This document shows positions 16,731 to 24,607 of a stretch of DNA of 64,000 nt, piece after piece. The notes below the pieces were generated by a model. That model saw only the letters and a list, made by a program, of their open reading frames with translations. It had not been told where the DNA came from and did not search any database. Made by a program: the position numbers and the translations under genes. This stretch comes from Tropicimonas_B omnivorans. GTDB lineage: Bacteria; Pseudomonadota; Alphaproteobacteria; Rhodobacterales; Rhodobacteraceae. The number at the start of each line of letters is the position of its first letter. The stretch's first letter is position 1. Where the stretch lies: contig NZ_JAVRHL010000003.1 of NCBI RefSeq assembly GCF_031846565.1, forward strand, positions 434,001 through 498,000, read 5' to 3'.

Positions 16731-19664
16731 ATGTCGAATCCCGAACTCGACCTCTGGATTTTGATGAAACTCATATCGCGCCCACTGCCCGCCTTCCTGT
16801 CCGACCCCTTCCACAAGCACCCGCGAGCGCTGGCATTCCAGGACGACACCATTGCGGCGTCCGGCGGCGCGCATGCCAGAATCCACCTCTCGGAGATCGC
16901 GGCACGTCCCGTCCTGCAGCGTGGCCGTGTCTCCACCAGACTCACTCTGGATCTCGGAAATCAGACCTGCATTCTAATCCCCGGGGTCCAGGAGGCCGCC
17001 GCCAGAGCATTCGCTCAAACTGTCGAGACAGCCTGGTCAGGCTACAATCTTGCCCAGCTTGCCAAGGAAGGCGACGCGATTGCGGCCGTGCTGACAGCGA
17101 TCGAAGGATTGAAGGCACCGGCGAAGTATCCCGCCGCCTGCCTGGTAGACGCGGCCGCAAGCCAGGCCGCGGACCTCGACGCCCGGGTCCTGAAGAAGCT
17201 CACCCCGGCAGCCCTGGGCGAAGAGACGATGGCGCGGCTAGCTCCGATCATGGAGCTCGCGCGCAATCCAGAGCGACTCCGCGATGCAGCGATCGCGGCC
17301 TTCGTCGACCAGCAGCTGACGGACTGGAAAGAGTTCTTCGATACCGTCGAGTCCATGCCGCTGACGCCGGAGCAGCGGCTGTCCGTCGTGGTCGACGAGG
17401 ATGCAACGCTGGTCCTCGCCGGCGCGGGTTCGGGCAAGACCTCGGTCATCACCGCCAAGGCTGCCTATCTTGTGAAGGCGGGCATCCGGCAGCCGCATGA
17501 GCTTCTGCTCCTTGCCTTTGCCAAGGATGCCGCCACCGAGATGTCCGAGCGCATCGAGGCACGGTGCGGCGTGCCGATCATGGCGCGCACCTTCCACGCC
17601 TTGGCCTACGAGATCATCGGCACGGTCGAGGGCGAAAAGCCGCCCCTCGCACCGACGGCCACCGACGACAAGGCCTTCCTCCAATTGATCAAGGACATCC
17701 TGCGCGACATCGTGAGCCGGATGGCCGACATCGCAGGAACCGTGGTGGGCTGGTTCGCCGGCTTCTTCGACGACATTCCCAACGCATGGGACTACGACAC
17801 CGCCCACAAGTGGTACTCCGAGGTTGAAAGCCGAAATCTGCGAAGCCTGAAGGGCGACACCGTCGCCAGCTTCGAGGAGCTGATGATCGCCAACTGGCTG
17901 TACCTGAACGGGATCGCCTACGAATACGAGCCGACCTACGAGCACAAGCTGACCGGGACCGGCAGGCGCGCCTACACGCCGGACTTCCGGCTCACGGAGA
18001 GCGGCGTCTATCTCGAGCATTTCGGCGTCCGCAAGACGACACGGCCGGACGGTACGGAGGAGCTGACCACCGCCCCATTCATCGATCGCGATGCCTACCT
18101 GGAAAGCATAGAGTGGAAGCGCCAGGTCCATGCGGAACACGAAACGATCCTGATAGAAACCTATAGCTGGGAGAACGCGGAAGGTCGCCTGCTCGAGGCG
18201 CTGGCAGAGAAGGTCGCTCCGCATGTCACGCTCCGCCCGCGCTCTGCCCTCGAAATCTACGACGGCGTTACGTCCCTTGGTGTCGTCGACGGCTTCACCT
18301 CACTGATCGCGACCTTCCTGCGGCACTTCAAGAACGGCGGCTATCATCTGGGTGATTGCGAAACGAAGGCCGCGACCCTGAAGATGGGCAAACGCAGCGA
18401 GGCCTTTCTCAAGATCTTCGGGGCGGTGTACCGCGAGTACCAGGACCGGCTGGGCGAACGCATCGATTTCGAGGACATGGTGAACCGCGCGACCTCGCTG
18501 GTGGAAAGCGGGCGCTACGAAAGCCCGTTCCGCCATATCCTTGTCGACGAATTCCAGGACATCTCGACCGGGCGGGCGCGGCTGATCCAGGCACTCAAGA
18601 ACCAGCATGCGGAAGCGAGGATATTTGCTGTCGGTGACGACTGGCAGTCCATCTACCGGTTTGCAGGATCCGACATCCACATCATGCGCAACTTCGGTCG
18701 GGAGTTCGGCGGCGTCTTCGCCGGCCACACAGGTGTACACCGCACGGTGGACCTCGGACGGACTTTCCGGTCGGTCGACAAGATTGCCCTGGCTGCCCGG
18801 CGCTTCGTGCTTTGCAACCCGGCGCAGATCACCAAGACGGTTGTTCCTGCCGGCGAGGCAGAGCATCCCGCGATCCGGGTTGCATGGACCCGGCGCGAGA
18901 CCGGCGACCAGGTGCTGGAGGGCACCCTGAGAGCTCTGGCGGCAGAGCCTGCTCCTCCCGGTCGCAAGACCACGGTTCTCCTGCTTGGCCGCTACCGCTT
19001 TATCGAGCCCGACATGCGCAGCCTCCGCCGACGGCATCCGAACCTGACGATCACCTTCAAGACCATCCACGCCTCGAAGGGCCTGGAGGCCGACCACGTT
19101 GTGCTGCTCGGCGCCGACAGCGCACGCATGGGCTTTCCATCGATGATCGTCGACGACCCGCTTCTCGGCCTTGTCTCGCCCGAAGCGGAACCCTTCGCCA
19201 ACGCCGAAGAGCGCCGCGTGATGTATGTCGCCATGACCCGCGCGCGACGAACGGTCACGATCCTGTCGTCCGAGGCCCGCCCTTCAGCATTCGTAACGGA
19301 GCTGCTGAAAAATCCCGCCTATGACGTCGCCGGCCCAAGAGAGGCCCAGGAGCGCACCCACACCTGCGCGCAGTGCGAGGGGCGCCTGCTGTTCATGCCC
19401 GGCAGCGATGGCCCAGGCTGGTACCGCTGCGAGCACATCAAGCACTGCGGCAACCGCATGCCCGCCTGTCCCGCTTGCGGCACCGGGCTTCCGGTTCGCA
19501 AGGGGCTAAAAGGCGAAAAGATTTGCGGGGAGTGCGGAGCCGTCCAGGCGCCATGTCCGGAATGCACCGACGGCTGGCTCGTTGATCGCAAAGGACGATA
19601 CGGGACCTTCCTGGGCTGCGTTCGCTTCCCGGATTGCACCGGAAAGTCGAAGAAGAAACGCTAA
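16731..19664 (+). CDS. UvrD/HelD-like DNA helicase with zinc-ribbon tail
   Basis: A 977-residue superfamily 1 helicase. The N-terminal 220 residues resemble the HelD (helicase IV) leader. Walker A is AGAGSGKTSVI (about 231), motif II is VDEFQD (about 605), motif III is GDDWQSIYRFAGSD, motif V is TIHASKGLEADHV and motif VI is VMYVAMTRARR. Between motifs I and II there is an inserted nuclease-like segment (EYEPTYEH...YTPDFRL...VYLEHFG), as seen in helicase IV. The C-terminus adds three topoisomerase-type zinc ribbons (CAQC...CxxxxxxC, CPAC...CGEC, CPEC...C...C). Probably unwinds recombination or repair intermediates; it may support the element's stability or defence. It ends 180 bases from the CBASS effector. 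A second Met at codon 12 is an alternative start. Confidence 0.88.
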   Translation: MSNPELDLWILMKLISRPLPAFLSDPFHKHPRALAFQDDTIAASGGAHARIHLSEIAARPVLQRGRVSTRLTLDLGNQTCILIPGVQEAAARAFAQTVETAWSGYNLAQLAKEGDAIAAVLTAIEGLKAPAKYPAACLVDAAASQAADLDARVLKKLTPAALGEETMARLAPIMELARNPERLRDAAIAAFVDQQLTDWKEFFDTVESMPLTPEQRLSVVVDEDATLVLAGAGSGKTSVITAKAAYLVKAGIRQPHELLLLAFAKDAATEMSERIEARCGVPIMARTFHALAYEIIGTVEGEKPPLAPTATDDKAFLQLIKDILRDIVSRMADIAGTVVGWFAGFFDDIPNAWDYDTAHKWYSEVESRNLRSLKGDTVASFEELMIANWLYLNGIAYEYEPTYEHKLTGTGRRAYTPDFRLTESGVYLEHFGVRKTTRPDGTEELTTAPFIDRDAYLESIEWKRQVHAEHETILIETYSWENAEGRLLEALAEKVAPHVTLRPRSALEIYDGVTSLGVVDGFTSLIATFLRHFKNGGYHLGDCETKAATLKMGKRSEAFLKIFGAVYREYQDRLGERIDFEDMVNRATSLVESGRYESPFRHILVDEFQDISTGRARLIQALKNQHAEARIFAVGDDWQSIYRFAGSDIHIMRNFGREFGGVFAGHTGVHRTVDLGRTFRSVDKIALAARRFVLCNPAQITKTVVPAGEAEHPAIRVAWTRRETGDQVLEGTLRALAAEPAPPGRKTTVLLLGRYRFIEPDMRSLRRRHPNLTITFKTIHASKGLEADHVVLLGADSARMGFPSMIVDDPLLGLVSPEAEPFANAEERRVMYVAMTRARRTVTILSSEARPSAFVTELLKNPAYDVAGPREAQERTHTCAQCEGRLLFMPGSDGPGWYRCEHIKHCGNRMPACPACGTGLPVRKGLKGEKICGECGAVQAPCPECTDGWLVDRKGRYGTFLGCVRFPDCTGKSKKKR

Positions 19665-19846
19665 GTCGGCAAGCGAACAAGTGGCTAGCCGGGCAGCGCT
19701 TTGGCCAAGACAAGCCTGAGATGACGCTCGAACGCGGCGCAACCGTCCGGTTAGCAACGACGCGAGGGGCGGCCGCCCTTTGCTGCACGCTCAACGAACG
19801 GTCGGTTCGGTGTTCTCCCACCGTCAGCCCCAAACGCAACGCTCCA

Positions 19847-20662
19847 CTATTTCGCGAAGATTGGTTTGTGTTCTTGCGCATAATGCTGAAGCGACTTTTC
19901 GTAGCCCTCCTTCGCAGTCACCTTTGAAAGCTCCAAGATGCCAGCCGTGTTTCGTCCAGTCCGCCAGGCGCGCCTCGTCCAGTAGGTCCCTTCTGCACGG
20001 CGATAGTCCTCGGTGACCAGTTCCAGGTCTGCGGCGCCGAGGTGCGCCTGCTCGTCGGTGATCGCGTGGTTTGGTGTCTGCTGCCGGTAAACATATGACA
20101 GATGTATCCGCCCGGTATTCTGGTTCCTCCATGGCTTCGCAGTAATCGAAAAGGACTCTCCGTTGGTGGAACTCAAGCCAGCTCGCATCTGCAATTTGAA
20201 GAGCGAGTTAGTGAACCTCACCGCCATGGCGTCCTGTTGCTCGGGCAGGTCGTGGAGCTCCTGCTCCGTCGTCCTGTCGTCGGATTGCGCTGCCTCGACT
20301 AACCTCTTGATGGTCGGCCAGTTGGAACTGGTGCTACCCACCCAGACTCCGTTCAGATCGGGGAACAAGTCGTTCAGCTTCGGAATCCAGCGCCACAGAA
20401 TGCGCCAGGGCGCCCAATAGCAGGTCGGACCAAAGAAGCCGCCAAGGATGAGCAGCACCCCGAGAGGCAGGTAGCGAACGACATATCGATCCGGTATCGG
20501 CACCCCGGTCAATCGCTGCACTTCGCCGGCGTAGACGGCGACCATCGTGACCAGAGTGAGGCCGCCCCCGATCCATTTCCAAGGCAGTAGTGGATACACG
20601 ATTCGTTCTCCGTTTCGAACGTCGGCTTTGGCCCTTGAACGGTTGAGCCGCACACCCCACAT
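19847..20662 (-). CDS. cap15: CBASS effector Cap15 (2TM, beta-barrel)
   Basis: A CD-NTase-associated membrane effector. Two hydrophobic helices (GGGLTLVTMVAVYAG and LPLGVLLILGGFFG) are followed by a beta-rich domain with the family pattern LFPDLNGVWVGS, a central IHLSYVYR strand, AHLGAADLEL and GTYWTRRAWRTGR. In Cap15 the barrel binds a cyclic nucleotide and the helices then disrupt the inner membrane. It is divergent from the CD-NTase gene. The ATG at 20662 gives 271 residues and leaves only 29 bases between the two starts. A GTG at 20599 with GGAG 8 bases upstream gives 250 residues, starts at MYPLLPWKW just before helix 1, and leaves 92 bases for promoters; it is at least as likely. Confidence 0.82.
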   Translation of the reverse strand: MWGVRLNRSRAKADVRNGERIVYPLLPWKWIGGGLTLVTMVAVYAGEVQRLTGVPIPDRYVVRYLPLGVLLILGGFFGPTCYWAPWRILWRWIPKLNDLFPDLNGVWVGSTSSNWPTIKRLVEAAQSDDRTTEQELHDLPEQQDAMAVRFTNSLFKLQMRAGLSSTNGESFSITAKPWRNQNTGRIHLSYVYRQQTPNHAITDEQAHLGAADLELVTEDYRRAEGTYWTRRAWRTGRNTAGILELSKVTAKEGYEKSLQHYAQEHKPIFAK

Positions 20663-20691
20663 TTAACCCTACGGCAGAGTGAGGGCGCAAG

Positions 20692-21801
20692 ATGTATGAT
20701 TTCTCGAAGCGAATTTCCAAGTTTCATCAAGGCCACGTTAGGCTGACGAACGACCAGCGGGGCGATATGCGGCGTCGGCGCGAAACCAACCTTGAGCGGA
20801 TCAAGAAGGGGCTGGAAGAGACCAACAAGCCGTCACTTGCCGAGACCATTAACCAGGGGGGCTACGCGCAGAAGACTATGACGCAGCCGCCCGAGAACGA
20901 TCAGGAGAGCCGCTACGACATCGACCTTGGGGTGGTGTTCGAAGAGGGCGATGCCGGCGGGCCGAGGACGACCCGTAATTGGGTCAGGGACTCCATCGCC
21001 CGTAAGGCGACCAATCTCAAGAACGCCCCGGAAACAAAGAAAAAGTGCGTCCGCGTCGTATATGCGAACGGGTATCAGTGCGACTTCCCCGTCTTCCGCC
21101 GTAGATGGTCCGAAGTGGGTTGGAAGTACGAACTGTCGTCGGGGGACGAATGGGTTGGTTCTGATCCTGCGGCGATGAACAAGTGGATCGAGACAACGGT
21201 TTCGGCTAAGAGCCCGGAGACGTCGGGAAGCTACCAGCTCCGCCGTATCATCCGCCTTGGCAAGTTCTTCTCGAAGACCCATTCCAGCCGGCTGAACAGG
21301 AAATTTCCCGGCGGCCTTGTCGCCACTGCCCTCTTCATCGAAGCCTACAGTTCCGTGGATGGCCGCGACGACAAGGCCTTCCGGGAGACGCTCCGGGCGC
21401 TGTCAAACCGGTCCAAGTATTCGCCAGTTTACGCCAATGGCATCCAGGTCTCCGATAACAAGGACACCGACCGGATCGGACGTCTGATCGATCAGGCGAA
21501 AGGGTCGGTGAAAGAACTCGATACGCTCGACGCCGAAGACGCGACGGATACTGATGCCAACAAGGTCTGGAAGACCGTCTTCCGCCACAGATTCTTCGAA
21601 GAATCGACCCAGGACGCGGTAAACAGTGCTTCTGCATTCTTGGAGAAAAAGAGCGCGCTCGGGGCAGCGGGACTGGCCGCGCCATTTTTGGCCTCGCAGG
21701 CTGCGGCTGCCCTATCTGACAGCGAGAAGAATTCACGGATGGAGGCGGCAGTGAGTGCCCGGAAAGAAAGCGGAGGTGGCGGCAAACCTTGGTCGAAGTG
21801 A
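20692..21801 (+). CDS. CBASS CD-NTase (DncV-like cyclic nucleotide synthase)
   Basis: A 369-residue nucleotidyltransferase of the cGAS/DncV-like (SMODS) family that would make a cyclic di- or trinucleotide upon phage infection. The layout follows DncV: an N-terminal FHQGHVRLT helix, QGGYAQKTMTQ at the position of the GS motif (here Gly-Gly), the metal pair in RYDIDLGVVF (Asp76, Asp78) and the third acidic residue in CDFPVF (Asp131). Then WVGSDPAAMNKWIE, IRLGKFF and the helical SMODS C-terminal part (PGGLVATALFIEAY). The last 60 residues are flexible and end GGGGKPWSK; a flexible C-terminus is what a Cap2/E2 protein would conjugate. AGGG lies 7 bases before the ATG. The product nucleotide cannot be read from sequence. 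Confidence 0.87.
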   Translation: MYDFSKRISKFHQGHVRLTNDQRGDMRRRRETNLERIKKGLEETNKPSLAETINQGGYAQKTMTQPPENDQESRYDIDLGVVFEEGDAGGPRTTRNWVRDSIARKATNLKNAPETKKKCVRVVYANGYQCDFPVFRRRWSEVGWKYELSSGDEWVGSDPAAMNKWIETTVSAKSPETSGSYQLRRIIRLGKFFSKTHSSRLNRKFPGGLVATALFIEAYSSVDGRDDKAFRETLRALSNRSKYSPVYANGIQVSDNKDTDRIGRLIDQAKGSVKELDTLDAEDATDTDANKVWKTVFRHRFFEESTQDAVNSASAFLEKKSALGAAGLAAPFLASQAAAALSDSEKNSRMEAAVSARKESGGGGKPWSK

Positions 21802-22472
21802 CGATTACGGAGGAATTCTATTCTGAGGTCCAGCAAGCGGTAGCCGAGCATCAACCCGAGCTATCCGTTGCCAGGATAGACCGTCTCATCATTCTTGAGG
21901 GACGGTTCTTAGTCTACGGTAAAGATGGGCCGACAGATACCCCCAATGGCGTGTTTGACTCCTACCAGATCAAGGCAGGGGTTACAGCGGGCTTCCCAAT
22001 CGAAGAGCCAGCGGTCTTCGAAGAAGGTGGCCGTATTCCCCGGACCGCCGACCGTCACGTTTTTCCAAAAGACGGAAATTGTTGTTTAGGTGTCTGGGAA
22101 GAGTGGCTCTTAACCGCCTCGGACCACCGGTTCGCGACCTTGCTTACTGGACCGATGCACGACTATTTCGTGAGCCAGACATATTACGAGACCCATGGTG
22201 TGTGGCCATTCGGCGAAAGGGCCCACGGAAAGCTCGGTGTCTTAGAAGCATACGGGGATCTGCTCGGAATTGCCCTAGATGAAAAGACCATCTCTGAATA
22301 CCTGAAGCTACTCTCGCACCAGGCGATCAAAGGCCATGCATTATGCCCCTGCGGGAGCGGGCTACGTCTCCGCAAATGTCACGGGAAAGACCTCGATCAC
22401 CTGCGTCGGAAGATACCGCCCGCCATCGCCACGAAAATGTATCGCTCGATTGCTCCCACGAAGAAATCATAA
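21798..22472 (+). CDS. Stand-alone E2-like CBASS protein with SEC-C zinc motif
   Basis: A 224-residue protein translated directly after the CD-NTase. The start is taken as the GTG at 21798 (GTGA overlap with the upstream stop); a TTG at 21789 is possible. The central part resembles a ubiquitin-conjugating fold: a Pro-rich strand region (GFPIEEPAVFEEGGRIPR), then RHVFPKDGNCCLGVWEEW, which matches the HPN...G..CL active-site loop of E2 enzymes, with Cys95 or Cys96 as the likely catalytic residue. The C-terminus has a SEC-C zinc motif, CPCGSGLRLRKCHG (about 183-196). No E1 or JAB partner is encoded nearby, so this would be the minimal, E2-only form of type II CBASS. The assignment rests on the motif and the locus. 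Confidence 0.72.
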   Translation: MTITEEFYSEVQQAVAEHQPELSVARIDRLIILEGRFLVYGKDGPTDTPNGVFDSYQIKAGVTAGFPIEEPAVFEEGGRIPRTADRHVFPKDGNCCLGVWEEWLLTASDHRFATLLTGPMHDYFVSQTYYETHGVWPFGERAHGKLGVLEAYGDLLGIALDEKTISEYLKLLSHQAIKGHALCPCGSGLRLRKCHGKDLDHLRRKIPPAIATKMYRSIAPTKKS

Positions 22473-22994
22473 CGGTCTGCTCATTTCGGGTGCCGAAGTG
22501 TAGCAGACTTTCACATTGCACCAAACCAAAGGCAGCTTCGGGCCGGGAGCGACCCTGCGCGAGGGGCGGCCGGGCACCTGGCCCTTCGGCGCAGCGAAGG
22601 TCGGCTTCGAGCCCGTTGGGGAAGTGCCAAATTCTCGCTGCGCGCGCTCGCAGCAAAAATTTCGCTGCGGCGTGGAAAATTTTGCTGCCGCGTTGCAGCT
22701 GTGGATCCGGCCGTTTGCGCGCGACTTACTGAAACCCTCTTGAACGACTGCTCTTCCCACATCGGGAGGTCGGCAGGCCGTTCTTCACATTCACTGGATA
22801 TCGATAAGTTATTCTTCAGATACAGTTTAAATCAAAAAATGAAAAAAACGAAAAGCGGCGACTGAACTTTTCTCACGTCGACATCAAGTCGAATTCGTTA
22901 CGTGCAGGTGCCTTGGAATTGCACGGTCCTGGCAAGCTGGAGATGATGGCGCGAGCAGCCTGCTCGTTTGCATTGCTGCTCTGACCCGCAGAGC
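22473..22994. other. Intergenic region after the CBASS module
   Basis: 522 bases without a supportable gene. The first half is GC-rich and has short repeated words of the CGCTGCG/GCAGC type plus two AAAATTT blocks. The stretch 22795-22865 is markedly AT-rich with runs of A. This may be a junction between independently acquired modules. Confidence 0.45.
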
Positions 22995-24605
22995 TCAGTT
23001 TCCACTCGCCCCAAGCGCACGCGCCTCTTCGAGTTCGCCTTGGTCCCAAAACCCGATGACGTAGCCCCGCCGCAATTCGCCGTCGGCACGCTTCGCGATC
23101 GCCTCATCGCTGACTGTGACCCGGTTGTGATGCCGGCGGGCCCAGAGGTTCATGATTTCGTATAGTCTCTCGCGTTCGGACGCAAACCGGGGATCGGCGC
23201 CGAGATCGCGACATTCCTGCGGGTCGGACTCGAGATCGAACAGCATCGGGCGAAAGCCCTCGGCATGGATGAACTTCCAGCGCCCGTCGAAAATCATCAC
23301 CAGCCGGCAATCGTCTATCGGTTGGTTCAGGATCCGCCTCGCACGGCGGACCGAGTAGTCGTATTCGCTGATCACGACGCCTCGCCATGAGACGTCCTCG
23401 CTACGCAGCAGCGGCAGCAGCGAGCGGCCTTCGAGGACATGCGGGCGGGGTTCGCCACCTGCCCAGTCGACGAATGTCGGGGCGAGGTCGATCGCCTCGA
23501 CGAGATGGTCGAGCACCGCGCCCCGGGTGGTGTCCGCCGCGGACGACGGATCGACCACGATCAGCGGGATCCGGACGGAGCAGTCGTGGAACAGCTCTTT
23601 CTCGCCCAGCCAATGGTCGCCGAGATAATCGCCGTGGTCCGAGGTGAAGACGATCAACGTGTCATTCGCCCTGCCGGTCTCGTCGAGCCAGGCCATCAGC
23701 CGTCCGATCTGGTCGTCGATCTGGGTGATCAGGCCCATATAGGCCGGAATCACTCGCTCGCGAACCTCATCGCGCGAGAAGGCGCGGCTGAAGCGGTGCT
23801 GGAAATAGGCGTCGAGAACGGGATGCGGGTCGCTGCGCTCCGCCTCCGAGCGGTTCGGCGGCAAGACATGCTCGGGGCCGTACATTCCGTGATAGGGCTC
23901 GGGCACGATGTAGGGCCAATGCGGCTTGATGTAACTCAGATGCAGGCACCAGGGCTGGTCGCCGGCATCCTCGATGAACTCCATCGCGCGGGTGGTGGCG
24001 TAGGGCGTCTCGCTTTCGGGCTCCGCGAGGCGGGCTGGTTTGTCGGCATGCTGCATCAACCAGCCCGAAAGGATCTCGCCGTCCTCGCTCTCGGCGGAGT
24101 TTGCCCATTCCTCCCAGGGATTGGGCCCACCGAAGCCGAGACCGCGAAGGTGATCCTCGTAATGGGAGGGGCGCTTGCCACCATCGGGGTGAAGCCCTTC
24201 CAGGCGATCCCATACCTCGAAACCACATTCCGCGATCCGCGCGCCGATGCCGCTCTCGGGATCGAGGCCCAGGCGGTGCAAGCCCTCGATATCGGCCGCC
24301 ATGTGGGACTTTCCGCAAAGGGCGGTGCGAACGCCCAGCGGCTCGAGGTGATCTCCCAGCGTCATCTCCCCGACCCGGAGAGGGAAATTGTTCCAGGTCG
24401 ATCCGTGGGATCGGACGTAGCGACCGGTATAGAACGACATCCGCGAGGGTCCGCAGATCGGGGACTGGACGTAGGCACGGTCGAACCGGGTGCCGCGGGC
24501 GGCGAGCGCGTCGATATTGGGGGTTCGGATATGCGGGTGACCCGTGCAGCCGAGATAGTCGAACCGCAGCTGGTCGCACATGATGAAGAGGATGTTCTTT
24601 GCCAT
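22995..24605 (-). CDS. Sulfatase / phosphonate monoester hydrolase-like enzyme
   Basis: A 536-residue member of the alkaline phosphatase/sulfatase superfamily with no signal peptide, hence cytoplasmic. The formylglycine motif is SPICGPSRMSFYTGRY (CxPSR), and the N-terminal metal site is FIMCDQLRFDYLG. The second metal site is FTSDHGDYLGDHWLGEKE, and the C-terminal LFDLESDPQE is present. Overall features (AYMGLITQIDDQIGRLMAWL, IDDCRLVMI) resemble phosphonate monoester hydrolases as much as sulfatases, so the ester bond it cuts could be sulfate or phosphonate. It is the last gene of the operon, 2 bases after the FAD dehydrogenase. It would need a formylglycine-generating enzyme, not found in this window. 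Confidence 0.82.
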   Translation of the reverse strand: MAKNILFIMCDQLRFDYLGCTGHPHIRTPNIDALAARGTRFDRAYVQSPICGPSRMSFYTGRYVRSHGSTWNNFPLRVGEMTLGDHLEPLGVRTALCGKSHMAADIEGLHRLGLDPESGIGARIAECGFEVWDRLEGLHPDGGKRPSHYEDHLRGLGFGGPNPWEEWANSAESEDGEILSGWLMQHADKPARLAEPESETPYATTRAMEFIEDAGDQPWCLHLSYIKPHWPYIVPEPYHGMYGPEHVLPPNRSEAERSDPHPVLDAYFQHRFSRAFSRDEVRERVIPAYMGLITQIDDQIGRLMAWLDETGRANDTLIVFTSDHGDYLGDHWLGEKELFHDCSVRIPLIVVDPSSAADTTRGAVLDHLVEAIDLAPTFVDWAGGEPRPHVLEGRSLLPLLRSEDVSWRGVVISEYDYSVRRARRILNQPIDDCRLVMIFDGRWKFIHAEGFRPMLFDLESDPQECRDLGADPRFASERERLYEIMNLWARRHHNRVTVSDEAIAKRADGELRRGYVIGFWDQGELEEARALGASGN

Positions 24606-24607
24606 CC

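Noticed and set aside
20692..21801. Toxin-antitoxin type nucleotidyltransferase (MNT)
   Set aside because: Length, DncV-like motif order and the Cap15/E2 neighbours fit CBASS; no HEPN partner is present.
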